From the NCBI GenBank assembly GCA_025359135.1, contig JANYHJ010000174.1, forward strand, positions 1 through 52,901: a stretch of DNA of 52,901 nucleotides. Reading direction: 5' to 3'. A program made the translations under genes and the position numbers. Under the pieces are notes generated by a model that saw only the letters and a list, made by a program, of their open reading frames with translations, did no database searches and was not told where the DNA came from. Positions 36,101-43,961 of the stretch are shown piece after piece (position 1 is the first letter of the stretch; each line of letters starts with the position of its first letter). Origin of the DNA: Gemmatimonadota bacterium. Its GTDB lineage: Bacteria; Gemmatimonadota; Gemmatimonadetes; Gemmatimonadales; Gemmatimonadaceae.

Positions 36101-36403
36101 GCGCACCGCGCCGGCGCGCGTGCGGCTCTCTGCCTCGACGGCTCGCGCCACGGGATAGAGTCCGCCCGTCGTCATCGCATCGCGTCGACCACGCCGCACC
36201 CCCCACACCACGAGCGCCGTCGCGCCGACCCACGCCACGAACGGCGTCACCGCGGGCGCTGACAGCCAGCGAGCATCCGCCAGGGCGAGCACGGCAATCG
36301 CGAGCACGCCGCACGCCGCCGCGATCCCCGCGCCCGCGCCCGATGCCGTCGCACTGCGCGACACGGCCGTTCGTTCCCGCGTGATCTGCTCGCGAATGCT
36401 CAT
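33149..36403 (-). CDS. DUF4175 family large membrane coiled-coil protein
   Basis: A 1084-residue protein. Three membrane helices (about 22-43, 52-69 and 142-161) are followed by a beta-rich extracytoplasmic part (about 185-480, with Ig-like stretches such as EYPAYLGRAGEPLP) and a very long Gln/Glu/Ala/Lys-rich coiled coil (about 490-1040). The C-terminus is PTWNELRGLSADERRLV. This is the DUF4175 architecture. Family genes usually stand beside DUF4159, VWA, DUF58 and MoxR genes; here DUF4159 is adjacent but the others are absent from the window. A role in cell-envelope assembly or mechanics is inferred only. The ATG overlaps the DUF4159 stop (ATGA). Confidence 0.82.
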   Translation of the reverse strand: MSIREQITRERTAVSRSATASGAGAGIAAACGVLAIAVLALADARWLSAPAVTPFVAWVGATALVVWGVRRGRRDAMTTGGLYPVARAVEAESRTRAGAVRVALEVEGSGALGRRAADDTSRMLAARGAVLAPETRKRGAKRLMVAGGALVVGAALLGIAVTHHEDGWRALQHPVAAATGSLLPQLSVEVPGPRVVRGQPARFLVHADGRRVVRVRRRATGGAWREDELTVSAGRAEFTVSAVDADIALVATDGRATSDTAHIAVVDRPFVGDVAIRAEYPAYLGRAGEPLPTSEPLRVPRGTTLVVRATGTAELSRAALALGADTVPFTVRGKALETRIVADKAGAWAWTAATRDGPIADLPVPLEVDVIPDSVPQVEIVVPGRDTVVGVGDKVAVMAVASDDRALAEVMIHVEKRVGPTVTPLINERLAKSPGAQWSGSAIVDLAAIGLKAGELVRVTVTAVDASPWKQEGRSRDLVIRIPSAEEQRTYARSAADSAVAMAQAAAQQQRSLQQKTSDAARSRGNREQGEKGKLTYEEAQKAKALADDQKQLGDKVKQTQAAAKNVEQQLKQAGALDTALARQLAEVQKMLKDALTPELAAQLKKLEEASSKRDGGGSREAMGDLAQQQQKLREQLERSAEMLKRAAMEGAMSTLKDEAKELAQKQRQAADSLGKKDGTGGKEAADLARRSEKLSEDVKSLEQRLAREKADAGARGANEAKMKSSESADGMKKASEQAQRDAGKAEQNARNASEAMQRASDALSEARQAQVGEWKKELSEDLDRSAQEMLQMARQQQQLSDRAQQGEDPKNLKQEQSALQQGMERASERMGKAGQKSSLVSPKSQRAMADARRQVEQATKQSNEGGQSGKESSDAMKQAAEALNQAAASLVRDRERTNNASSASGFAEAMQEMQKLAGQQGSLNAQASGMMPMPGQGNGPQKQQALDKARQMAQSERAIARKLEQVSDADATGKAEELAREARQIAQQLETGGADKSVLDRQQRLFRRLLDAGRSMEKDDKDESGKRESRSADASQMVAPPDRAPASAPKLREPTWNELRGLSADERRLVLDYYRRLNAPPER

Positions 36404-37083
36404 GGCGTCGGGCGGCTCGTCACCGCATACGTGAAGAGGTTGACGCCCATCCGGAGCGCCTGCTCGTGCAACTCCGGCGGATCACCATAGGTGCCCACGT
36501 TTTCCCACCCGTTGCCGAGGTCGCTCTCGTACGAATAGTAGAGCGCCAACCGGTCTCCGATGAAGATGCCGTATCCCTTGGGCGGCTTGCCGTCGTGCTC
36601 ATGGATCTTGGGCAGCCCCTTCGGAAACTCGTACACGAGATGATAGATCGGATGCGTGCGCGGCACCTCGACCAGCGGGCGATCAGGAAAGAGCTGCTTC
36701 ACTTCCGCGCGGAAACTCTCATCCAGGCCGTAGTTGTCGTCCACGTGCAGGAAGCCGCCGGCCTCGAGCCAGACGCGCAGCGCCCGCCGTTCCGCGGGAG
36801 TCCAGCGCACGGTGCCGTGGCCGGTCATGTGCACGAACGGCAGGTCGTTCAACCCAGCGTCGGTCGCGCGCACGCGCGCCTCTACGGGCTCCACGCGCAG
36901 TGCACTCCGTGTGTTGATCGCCTCGATCAGGTTGGGCAGGCTCGACGGATTCGCGTACCAGTCGCCTCCGCCATCGTACTGCAGCCGACCGACGGCCAAC
37001 CGCGTGCCGCGCGAGGTGGCTGCACCGAGGAGCGTCACTGCGCCGAGCGCAGCCGACACGAGCAGGCGGCGGCGCACGCTCAT
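36400..37083 (-). CDS. DUF4159 domain protein (secreted, GATase-like fold)
   Basis: A 227-residue protein with an N-terminal signal segment (LLVSAALGAVTLLGAATS). Signature pieces are LAVGRLQYDGGGDWYANPSSL, FVHMTGHG, LEAGGFLHVDDNYG and the GIFIGDRLALYYSYESDLGNGWEN ending, all typical of DUF4159. The fold is related to class I amidotransferases but the usual nucleophile Cys is not seen. It is coupled at both ends by ATGA overlaps (rsmI upstream, DUF4175 downstream), so it is made with the DUF4175 protein and probably works with it in the periplasm. Confidence 0.82.
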   Translation of the reverse strand: MSVRRRLLVSAALGAVTLLGAATSRGTRLAVGRLQYDGGGDWYANPSSLPNLIEAINTRSALRVEPVEARVRATDAGLNDLPFVHMTGHGTVRWTPAERRALRVWLEAGGFLHVDDNYGLDESFRAEVKQLFPDRPLVEVPRTHPIYHLVYEFPKGLPKIHEHDGKPPKGYGIFIGDRLALYYSYESDLGNGWENVGTYGDPPELHEQALRMGVNLFTYAVTSRPTP

Positions 37084-37916
37084 GGCTCGTTCGCGAGGCG
37101 CCACGCAACGTTGCGCGACACCCCCTCGGCCATCAGCGCCGCCATCACGTCGCGCGAACGCGTCCCATCGGCGCGTAGCGTGCGGACTTGCATGCGGAGC
37201 TCCTCTTCATCGGGGGGGGCCGCCGGGGGAGCCCCCTCCACCACCAGCACGACTTCGCCCTTCGGCGGCGACTTCTCATAGTACGCAGCGAGCGCGCCGA
37301 GCGTTCCGCGCCGGAACTCCTCGAATTTCTTCGTCAGCTCGCGCGCCACCACCGCCGGCCGCTCTTCGCCGCACAGCGCCGCCAGGTCGGCGAGCGTGTC
37401 CGCCACGCGCCCCGGTGCCTCATAGACCACCGCGGGATGCGGAAGGGTTGCCAGCGCCTCGATCGCGCGCGTCCGGTCGCCACCGCTGCGTGGCAGGAAT
37501 CCGATGAAGGTGAACGGGCCGTCACCCAGCCCGCTTCCCACCAGCGCGGACAGCACGGCCGATGCGCCCGGCACGGGCACGACGTCGATGCCGGCGTCGA
37601 TCGCGGCGCGCACCAGTCGGCTCCCGGGGTCCGACACCAGCGGTGTGCCCGCATCCGAGATGAGGGCCAGCGAATCTCCGCCCTTGAGCCGCGCCACCAC
37701 CGCCTCGGCGCGCTTCGCTTCGTTGTGCTCGTGCAGCGCCTCGCAGTGCGTCGGGATCTCGTAGTGCGTGAGCAGCGTGCGCGCGTGCCGTGTATCCTCG
37801 GCCAGCACCACGGCCACCGATCGCAGCACGTCCACCGCGCGGTACGTGAAATCGCCGAGGTTGCCGATCGGGGTGCTGACGAGAAAGAGCGTCCCCGTGG
37901 CCGCGTCCGTGCTCAC
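37080..37916 (-). CDS. rsmI: 16S rRNA (cytidine(1402)-2'-O)-methyltransferase
   Basis: A 278-residue SAM-dependent methyltransferase of the tetrapyrrole-methylase fold. RsmI methylates the ribose of C1402 in 16S rRNA. Signatures are LFLVSTPIGNLGDFTYRAV, AEDTRHARTLL, SDAGTPLVSDPG and PVPGASAVLSAL, in the usual order. The C-terminal helical domain includes LTKKFEEFRRGTL. The GTG at 37916 overlaps the stop of the upstream gene in a GTGA junction. Its place inside a run of envelope-type genes is unusual; a regulatory or historical link rather than a functional one is likely. Confidence 0.93.
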   Translation of the reverse strand: MSTDAATGTLFLVSTPIGNLGDFTYRAVDVLRSVAVVLAEDTRHARTLLTHYEIPTHCEALHEHNEAKRAEAVVARLKGGDSLALISDAGTPLVSDPGSRLVRAAIDAGIDVVPVPGASAVLSALVGSGLGDGPFTFIGFLPRSGGDRTRAIEALATLPHPAVVYEAPGRVADTLADLAALCGEERPAVVARELTKKFEEFRRGTLGALAAYYEKSPPKGEVVLVVEGAPPAAPPDEEELRMQVRTLRADGTRSRDVMAALMAEGVSRNVAWRLANEP

Positions 37917-38896
37917 CACTGCACGCGCCACGGCAGCGCGTCGCAGAGTCCGGCACTCTGGAACAGGTGTCGCCGCTCGAACATCAACTCGCGCAGCAAC
38001 CGCTCCGGGGGAATATCCGAGCTGGCCGACGTCGTCCACAGCAGTTCCGACACCCACGATGCGATCCCCGCGGTCAGCGTCGGCGCGTCGGCGGCCGGGT
38101 CCTTCATGGCACGCCCGGTGACCGCGAAGTGCTCGAGCACCGCGTGCTTCCCGAGGAGGCTCTTCCGCGCGGCCTCGGCAATCGCCGCCGCCGACTCCGC
38201 CCCTTCAGACACGAGTCGCACCACGAGGCCGCTCACCAGTTCGCGATAGGCCAGGATGAGCTGCGGCTTGGCCTGCACCGGCAGCGGAGGTGCGAATTCC
38301 CAGCGCCGCACGCGCAGGGGGTGCCGCACCGAACCCTTGGCGAACAGCGCCGCCACGTGCTCGATCGGCGCCGTCCCGCCGTCAGCGGCGAGATAGGCGC
38401 GCCGTACCACACCGTCGCGGAAGATCAGGTAGTTCACCGCGTCATCGGCCACCACCTCGAGCATGCCGTCGAAGGTCGTGGCCATCAGGTACGGGAAGAG
38501 CTTCTTGGGCTGCTCCACCACGAGCTCACCTGGCCACGGAATCTCGGGCGTCGTCTGCGCCGCGAACATGCAGGCCAACTGCTCGTCGGGCGCCTCGTTG
38601 AAGCTCAGCCAGCCGAACTCGGGCGCGGGCGGCACGTGGGCCAGCGCCTCCGCAATGGGGAGCACCTGGAAGCTGCGACCATCAACGGTGCGCGTGGTCG
38701 TCACCACGTCCCCTTCCTGCAGGTAGAGGATCACCACTTCCTCGGGCAGCCAGATGGCCACGTAGCCGTACACCCGCGAAGCGCGCTCACGCTTCGCGTC
38801 ACTGAGGAGATTGGCCACGTGGATGTACGCCAGCCGGGTGCGCGGAAGGATGTTCCGCTCGGCCGGGAATCTCAGTCCGTCTATGCTGGCAGGCAT
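37913..38896 (-). CDS. Conserved-looking hypothetical protein
   Basis: A 327-residue soluble protein I do not recognise. It has no signal peptide or membrane helix. The middle (TTFDGMLEVVADDAVNYLIFRDGVV) weakly resembles DUF4388/PATAN-type sensor modules, where a two-strand GxLEV...YFRDG pattern recurs, but the similarity is too faint to name it. The C-terminal part (SELLWTTSASSDIPPERLLRELMFERR) is helical. It is the first gene of the seven-gene run and overlaps rsmI by GTGA. ATG 38896 is used. The trxA terminator lies just upstream of the start. Confidence 0.6.
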   Translation of the reverse strand: MPASIDGLRFPAERNILPRTRLAYIHVANLLSDAKRERASRVYGYVAIWLPEEVVILYLQEGDVVTTTRTVDGRSFQVLPIAEALAHVPPAPEFGWLSFNEAPDEQLACMFAAQTTPEIPWPGELVVEQPKKLFPYLMATTFDGMLEVVADDAVNYLIFRDGVVRRAYLAADGGTAPIEHVAALFAKGSVRHPLRVRRWEFAPPLPVQAKPQLILAYRELVSGLVVRLVSEGAESAAAIAEAARKSLLGKHAVLEHFAVTGRAMKDPAADAPTLTAGIASWVSELLWTTSASSDIPPERLLRELMFERRHLFQSAGLCDALPWRVQW

Positions 38897-38920
38897 GCCG
38901 CAGGGTGGGGGAAACGACGA

Positions 38921-38951
38921 ACGCCCGGATTCCACTGGGGAACCCGGGCGT
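38921..38951 (-). terminator. Intrinsic terminator of trxA
   Basis: ACGCCCGG at 38921-38928 pairs with CCGGGCGT at 38944-38951, with further pairing (TTCC/GGAA) inside. On the minus strand it lies 61 bases after the trxA stop and is followed by a TTCGTCGTTT stretch. Confidence 0.78.
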
Positions 38952-39011
38952 AAGTTGTCGCATCGCGACCAACCCCCGCAACGAGGGAGGGCAAGGCCGT
39001 GACGATCGCGG

Positions 39012-39353
39012 CTACGCGACGGCGGTGACCTGCTCGCAGAGCGTCTTGACCTTCTCGCTGATCTTCGACGGAAAGGCTCCCACGACCTGGTCGACCAGCT
39101 TGCCATCCTTGAAGAACAGGATCGCGGGAATCGAGCGCACGCCGTACTTCAACATCGTGGCATTGTTCTCGTCGCAGTCGAGCTTGCGGACCTTGATTTT
39201 GCCGTCATACTCCGTCGCGATCTGGTCCACGAGCGGGGCGATCATGCGGCAGGGCCCGCACCACTCGGCCCAGAAATCCACCATCGCGACGCCCGCGTGA
39301 CCCTCGATCTCGGTCGCGAAGCTTTCGTCGGTGACGGCCGTGGCATTGGACAT
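39012..39353 (-). CDS. trxA: Thioredoxin
   Basis: A 113-residue thioredoxin with the redox motif WCGPCRM, the cis-Pro segment IPAILFFKDGK and the buried Asp in VDFWAEWC. It reduces disulfides in cytosolic proteins and is itself reduced by thioredoxin reductase. The start is settled by a strong Shine-Dalgarno, GGAGGAGC, 7 bases before ATG 39353. It stands alone with its own terminator and is divergent from the epimerase gene across 109 bases. Confidence 0.95.
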   Translation of the reverse strand: MSNATAVTDESFATEIEGHAGVAMVDFWAEWCGPCRMIAPLVDQIATEYDGKIKVRKLDCDENNATMLKYGVRSIPAILFFKDGKLVDQVVGAFPSKISEKVKTLCEQVTAVA

Positions 39354-39462
39354 GGTACAGCTCCTCCATATCGTGAGTCTTCGGCCGCGCGCTGTGCGCG
39401 GCACCTGCTGATAAGTTTAGCGCAGTGTGCAAGCCTTCGTTCCCGACCATGCCCGAGCGACC

Positions 39463-39873
39463 ATGACCGCTCCCACGTCCCGCGGCACGCGCATCGCCCA
39501 CATCGGCATCGCCGTTCGCGACCTGGCCGCCATCCTGCCGTTCTATCGGGACGTGCTCGGCATGCCCGAAGTGCTCCTCGACGATGCCGACGGAGCCCGC
39601 ATCGCCGGGCTCGCGGCCGGTGAATCGCTCGTCGAGCTCCTCGAGCCCGAACGGACCGGCTCGCCGATCGACAAGTTCATCGAGAAGCGCGGACCCGGCA
39701 TCCATCACGTCTGCCTCAACGTCGATGACCTCGATGGCACGCTCGCCCGATGCAAGGCGGCCGGCGTGCGGCTCATCGACGAACAACCGCGACTCGGGGC
39801 GGAAGGCAAGCGCATCGCCTTTCTCCACCCCAGCGCGACCGCCGGTGTCCTCGTCGAGCTGTCGGAGTACTAG
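39463..39873 (+). CDS. mce: Methylmalonyl-CoA epimerase
   Basis: A VOC-fold enzyme of 136 residues. It interconverts (2R)- and (2S)-methylmalonyl-CoA in propionyl-CoA and branched-chain amino-acid breakdown. Family signs are IAHIGIAVRDLAAILPFYRDVLG, GPGIHHVCLNVDDLDG and the metal ligands His, His and Glu (HIGIAV, HHVCLNV, VLVELSEY). ATG 39463 is used; an in-frame GTG at 39427 would add 12 residues without conserved sequence. No mutase or carboxylase gene is in the window, so the pathway partners are elsewhere. Confidence 0.9.
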   Translation: MTAPTSRGTRIAHIGIAVRDLAAILPFYRDVLGMPEVLLDDADGARIAGLAAGESLVELLEPERTGSPIDKFIEKRGPGIHHVCLNVDDLDGTLARCKAAGVRLIDEQPRLGAEGKRIAFLHPSATAGVLVELSEY

Positions 39874-39901
39874 CCGGCCGCCTGGCGCAGCCGCGCGGGC
39901 G

Positions 39902-40336
39902 TCAACGCCCCGTGCAGAAGTCCTGCATCACGGAAATGTCCACGTCTTCCATGAACCACCGCTCGTCCGGACCCTTCACGGCCTTGAAGGTCGTGGTGCG
40001 CTTGAGCCGTCCCTGCTGCAATTCCACCTTGTACAGCACGCGGCCTGTTTCGCCCCGGCTGTCATCCACCACGCGGAAGCTGTCGTGCTTGAGGTAGCAG
40101 ACGAGGAGCAGCTCGCGCTTCTCCAACTCGTTCCGGTCGATCTGCTCGCGCACGGGGCCGCTCGACGTGCCCCAGACGAGCGACATCGCCTGGATGTCCT
40201 TGGAGCGCACCGTGGCCAGGAACGCCTCGACCGCTTCGCGCGGGCCGACCGCCCCGACCGACACCCCCGCTCCGACCGACTGTCGCCCGCCGCACGCGGC
40301 CGCGACCACCAGCATCATCATGGCGAACTTGCGCAC
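39902..40336 (-). CDS. Small lipoprotein with SnoaL/NTF2-like look
   Basis: A 144-residue protein with a lipoprotein signal (VRKFAMMMLVVAAAC, likely lipidated Cys15). The mature part (PREAVEAFLATVRSKDIQAM, then EDVDISVMQDFC) is reminiscent of NTF2-like ligand-binding lipoproteins, but this is weak. Probably attached to the outer membrane. GTG 40336 is the best start because it begins the signal; there is also an internal ATG triplet at residues 6-8. It is convergent with the epimerase gene and divergent from pdxJ with 64 bases between. Confidence 0.65.
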   Translation of the reverse strand: MRKFAMMMLVVAAACGGRQSVGAGVSVGAVGPREAVEAFLATVRSKDIQAMSLVWGTSSGPVREQIDRNELEKRELLLVCYLKHDSFRVVDDSRGETGRVLYKVELQQGRLKRTTTFKAVKGPDERWFMEDVDISVMQDFCTGR

Positions 40337-40400
40337 TTGGTCGTTGCTCCCGTTGGGCCAACATCGGTGTTGACCTGCCAATCGTAACCCCGCCGCAATC

Positions 40401-41147
40401 ATGACAGCAACCCGCCCCACTCCGATTCGCCTCTACGTGAACATCGATCACGTCGCCACGATCCGGCAGGCGCGTCGCGGCAGCGAGCCCGATCCCGTGG
40501 CCGCCGCTCGCTGGTGCGAGGATGCCGGCGCCGACGGCATCACGGCGCACCTCCGCGAGGACCGGCGCCACATCCAGGACGCCGACGTCGAGGCGATCGC
40601 GGCGCAGGTGCGCACCGTCTTCAATTTCGAGATGGCCGCCACCGACGCGATGGTCGCGCTCGCCGTGCGCCTGCGTCCGCACCAGGTGACCCTCGTGCCC
40701 GAGCGCCGCGAGGAGGTCACCACCGAGGGAGGACTCGACGTCGCGCGTGACCCGCGCGCGCTGGCTTCGTCCATCGAACGGTTGCGCGCGGCGGGTATCC
40801 GGGTCGCACTTTTCATCGATCCGGATCCCTCCGCCGTGGCCGCGTCACGCGCGTTGGGCGCACAGGCGATCGAGCTGCACACCGGGACGTATGCGCACCA
40901 CCCCGGCGAAGGCCCGGCCCTGCATGCCCTGCGCCACGCGGCGCGACTCGGACACGATGCCGGACTCGCGGTGCATGCCGGCCACGGCCTCACCGTCGCC
41001 AACGTCGCGCCCGTGACCGCCATCCCGGAAGTCGAGGAGCTCAACATCGGACACCACCTCGTCAGCCGGGCGATCGCCGTGGGACTGCCCGAAGCGGTGC
41101 GCGAAATGCGCGCCGCGATGCACGCCGCACGAACCGCCGGACGTTGA
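40401..41147 (+). CDS. pdxJ: Pyridoxine 5'-phosphate synthase
   Basis: A TIM-barrel enzyme of 248 residues that joins 1-deoxyxylulose 5-phosphate and 3-amino-2-oxopropyl phosphate to form pyridoxine 5'-phosphate in the DXP-dependent vitamin B6 route. Conserved pieces are [69 protein letters not shown] and [12 protein letters not shown]. The usual catalytic Glu and His are present. It has its own start after a short leader and ends 48 bases before the next gene. Confidence 0.95.
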   Translation: MTATRPTPIRLYVNIDHVATIRQARRGSEPDPVAAARWCEDAGADGITAHLREDRRHIQDADVEAIAAQVRTVFNFEMAATDAMVALAVRLRPHQVTLVPERREEVTTEGGLDVARDPRALASSIERLRAAGIRVALFIDPDPSAVAASRALGAQAIELHTGTYAHHPGEGPALHALRHAARLGHDAGLAVHAGHGLTVANVAPVTAIPEVEELNIGHHLVSRAIAVGLPEAVREMRAAMHAARTAGR

Positions 41148-41173
41148 CCCCCGGCTCGCACGATTCGTAGCTT
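41144..41173 (+). promoter_or_regulatory. Candidate sigma70 promoter of the pseudo-Hpt operon
   Basis: TTGACC at 41144-41149 and TAGCTT at 41168-41173 stand 18 bases apart and overlap the pdxJ stop. The same -10 hexamer serves the tRNA-Gln candidate promoter. A GGAGAGG ribosome-binding site follows directly before the ATG. Confidence 0.5.
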
Positions 41174-41195
41174 TTCGTACACCCTCGGAGAGGCC

Positions 41196-42941
41196 ATGAC
41201 GGCGCCAGGCAGCGGTCTGCTCGATTTCTTCGTGCTCGAAGCGGGCGAGTGTCTCGAGTCACTCGATGCCCTTCTCGCACGCAACGAGCCGCAGGGCCCC
41301 GATGCGGAGGCCTTCCTCAAGGACGCGCGCCGGCTCCGCGGCTCGGCCACCATGGCTAGGCTGTCGGCCTTCGCCGATGTCGCCGGGGCCATGGAGCGCG
41401 TGGCCCGCGCCGTGCGCGAGCAGACCCTCCTGTGGAGCCCTGCCGTGCGCGCCGCCCTCATCGGCGTCGTCGATGAACTCAAGGTGCTGCTCCACCACGT
41501 GCGCAACTGGAGTGACGTCGAACAGGGCAAGGCGCGCGCCCGCGCCTCCGAACTCGAGGCGCTCGCGCCCGTCGTGGCGCGGCCCGCACCCGCACCCGCC
41601 GCTGCCGCCGGCGCCGGTGCACTCGGCACCGCCTTCCTCGCCCTCGAGGCCGACGACATCGCCATGGGCGTCGCCGGCGTGCGCGCCCGCCCCGCCGATG
41701 CCACGCACCGCGATGTCGTCATGCAGCGCGTCCGCCGCCTTCGCGGCATTGCCGCCCTCAAGGACCTCCCGCCCATGGGCGACATCGTCGAGGGCATCGA
41801 GCGCGCGCTCCACGCCATCGAGCGCGACCACGGCACCATCGGCGAACTCGTCCACGAGGTGCTCGCGGCCGCCACCGACGTCCTCGCGCGCGCCGGCATC
41901 GCGCTGCGCGCGGGCGAGTCACCCGCGGCCTCCGGCCCCGAGCTCACCCGCTTTGCCACGGCCATCGCGGCCTGGTCCAGCGAAAGCGTGGACGGCGACC
42001 GCATCGTGCCGATCTCGACCCTCTTCTACCAGGACGACGGCCCGCACATTCTCGACCGCGCTGTCGAGCCGCCGTCCACGCCGCACCAGCGATTCCGCCT
42101 CGAGGTCGTGAGCCTCGCCGAACACCTCAGCCGCTTCGTCGCCGAGGCACGCGGCGCCGCCGACATCGTCTCGCGCGACCGAGTTTCGCGCGAACTGCGC
42201 TCCGCCGTGCGCACGCTCATGAACCACGCCGAGAGCTTCGCCGAAACCGCGGTGGCCAAGTTCGCGCAGCGGGCGCTCGACGGCGTGAGCCGCCTCGACA
42301 GCGGTCACTTGGCGCAGGTGGATGAGGTCGCGCGCCTCCTCGCCACCAACGGCGGTGATCCCATCGCGCGCATCTCCGCCATCCTCAATGCGCCGCCTCC
42401 GGACGCACCGCACCTGCGCGCGCCGACGCCGAGCATCGCGGCGCCCGTCATCGGGACGGCGCCACTCGGGGCAGCAGCGCCCCGCGTGGCCGCCGGCCCG
42501 GTCGCCACGTCCGCGCCCGCGCGGCGCGACGTCATCGTGCCCATCGAGAGCCTCGCGCCTGAAGGCGAGGAGAGTCTCGTGTCCGGGCCGCCAACACCGG
42601 CGCATCGCGCCACGCCCTCCCTCCCGGTGGCTGCACTCACGCCAAGGCAGCCTGTGTCAGTGCTCCCGGCCAACGGCAGCGGGCTCAAGGGCGATGCGCT
42701 CCGCGACTTGCTCGGTCAGGGGCTCGCCGGACTCGGCCGCCTCGCCGACGAGCCGCTCGCGCTGCCGGTCGCGATCGGCGACGAGTCGGTCGTCGCCATC
42801 GAGGACCTCGAGTACCGCGGACGCGGCGCCCTCGATCGGGCCATCGAAATCCGCGACGCCGTCAAGGCGCGCAGCGGCTCGCCCTCGCAGGACGAGCTCG
42901 ACGAGATCTTCGCCCTGCTCGAGCTCGTCGGCGCGGAGTAG
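41196..42941 (+). CDS. Hpt-like helical repeat protein with replaced phospho-histidines
   Basis: A 581-residue soluble protein. Two segments have the look of histidine phosphotransfer (Hpt) domains as in CheA: near residues 40-70, DARRLRGSATMARL, and near 175-205, VMQRVRRLRGIAALKD. In true Hpt domains the pattern is H-x-L-K-G-x-A; here the histidine positions are Arg45 and Arg180. A third region (about 325-375) is also helical. A Pro/Ala-rich linker (about 405-470) leads to a C-terminal conserved block (ALRDLLGQGLAGLGRLADEPL, DELDEIFALLELV). So it cannot accept phosphate in the usual way and may be a docking or inhibitory protein for two-component signalling. It is followed after 6 bases by the flippase-like gene. 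ATG 41196 follows GGAGAGG. Confidence 0.6.
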   Translation: MTAPGSGLLDFFVLEAGECLESLDALLARNEPQGPDAEAFLKDARRLRGSATMARLSAFADVAGAMERVARAVREQTLLWSPAVRAALIGVVDELKVLLHHVRNWSDVEQGKARARASELEALAPVVARPAPAPAAAAGAGALGTAFLALEADDIAMGVAGVRARPADATHRDVVMQRVRRLRGIAALKDLPPMGDIVEGIERALHAIERDHGTIGELVHEVLAAATDVLARAGIALRAGESPAASGPELTRFATAIAAWSSESVDGDRIVPISTLFYQDDGPHILDRAVEPPSTPHQRFRLEVVSLAEHLSRFVAEARGAADIVSRDRVSRELRSAVRTLMNHAESFAETAVAKFAQRALDGVSRLDSGHLAQVDEVARLLATNGGDPIARISAILNAPPPDAPHLRAPTPSIAAPVIGTAPLGAAAPRVAAGPVATSAPARRDVIVPIESLAPEGEESLVSGPPTPAHRATPSLPVAALTPRQPVSVLPANGSGLKGDALRDLLGQGLAGLGRLADEPLALPVAIGDESVVAIEDLEYRGRGALDRAIEIRDAVKARSGSPSQDELDEIFALLELVGAE

Positions 42942-42947
42942 CCGACA

Positions 42948-43961
42948 ATGAAGATGGGAGTGCGCGGGGTGCTCGGCTTCGTGCTGAGCGCCCTGCTCAT
43001 GTGGTATGCCCTGCGCGACGTCAACGTCGCCGAGGTGTCCCACGCGCTCGCGCAGGCCGACATCGGCATGCTCATCCTCGCGAGCGCCGCCGGCACGTCG
43101 ATCTTCTTCCTGCGCGCCGTCCGCTGGCGTCCCATTCTCGCCGGCGTGCAGGAGCGGCTGCCCTATGGCCCACTCTGGCGGGCGGTGGCCATCGGCATGG
43201 CCATCAACAACCTCGTGCCCGCGCGCGCCGGCGAACTCGCCCGCGCGTTTGCGCTCAACCGCGAGCGCCGCGACGTGCCATTTTCCGCCGCCTTTGCCTC
43301 GATCGCCGTGGACCGCATCTTCGACGCCGCAGTCGTCGTCGGCCTCATGCTCGTCGGCATGCTCGACCCCGCCTTCCCGCGCGACACGCCGATCGCGGGC
43401 TACTCCGCGCTCCGCTGGGTCGGCGTCTCGAGTGCGGCGCTGGGTGCCGCGCTCCTCACACTGGCGGCGCTCGCCTGGTTCCCGGCGCAGGTCGAGCGAC
43501 TCTTCGAGCTGCTCGTCGGGCGCGTGGCGCCCGCCATCGAGGAAAAGGGGATCGCCTTCATCCGCGCCTTCACCGCCGGACTCGGCGTCCTGCGTCATCC
43601 TGGACGCGCCATTCAGGCGCTCCTCTGGACCATCCTGCACTGGTTCATGAACGCGGTCGCCTTCTGGATCGCGTTCAAGGCCGTCGGCATCCCGGCCCCC
43701 CTGTCCGCGGGACTCTTCTTGCAGGGCATCATCGCGATCGGCGTCGCCATTCCGGCCGCCCCAGGCTTCTTCGGCGCGTTCGAGGCCCTGGGCAAGGCGG
43801 GACTGGCACTCTACGGCGTTCCGGCGACCTTGGCTGTGACTTGGGCCATCGGATTCCATATCGTGTCGTACATTCCGATCACGACGATGGGCATCATCTA
43901 CTTCGCACGGCTCGGCGTGTCGCTCGGGGACATGGCCAAGGCCGCGGAAGAGGGCACATGA
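42948..43961 (+). CDS. Flippase-like integral membrane protein (UPF0104/LPG synthase TM domain family)
   Basis: A polytopic protein of 337 residues with about 8 membrane helices. The family's marks are IFFLRAVRWRPIL, then the NNLVPARAGELARA segment, an ASIAVDRIFDAA helix and the PAAPGFFGAFEA motif near the C-terminus. This is the transmembrane domain also found in lysylphosphatidylglycerol synthases and glycolipid flippase-like proteins. Substrate unknown. It lacks the cytosolic aminoacyl-transferase domain. It overlaps ispE by ATGA and is 6 bases after the pseudo-Hpt gene. Confidence 0.85.
   Translation: MKMGVRGVLGFVLSALLMWYALRDVNVAEVSHALAQADIGMLILASAAGTSIFFLRAVRWRPILAGVQERLPYGPLWRAVAIGMAINNLVPARAGELARAFALNRERRDVPFSAAFASIAVDRIFDAAVVVGLMLVGMLDPAFPRDTPIAGYSALRWVGVSSAALGAALLTLAALAWFPAQVERLFELLVGRVAPAIEEKGIAFIRAFTAGLGVLRHPGRAIQALLWTILHWFMNAVAFWIAFKAVGIPAPLSAGLFLQGIIAIGVAIPAAPGFFGAFEALGKAGLALYGVPATLAVTWAIGFHIVSYIPITTMGIIYFARLGVSLGDMAKAAEEGT

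Noticed and set aside
33252..36262. Very long plus-strand frames (over 900 codons) opposite the DUF4175 gene
   Set aside because: Ser/Arg/His-rich shadow translations of a GC-rich, Gln/Ala-coded coiled coil; no family motif, signal or ribosome-binding site.
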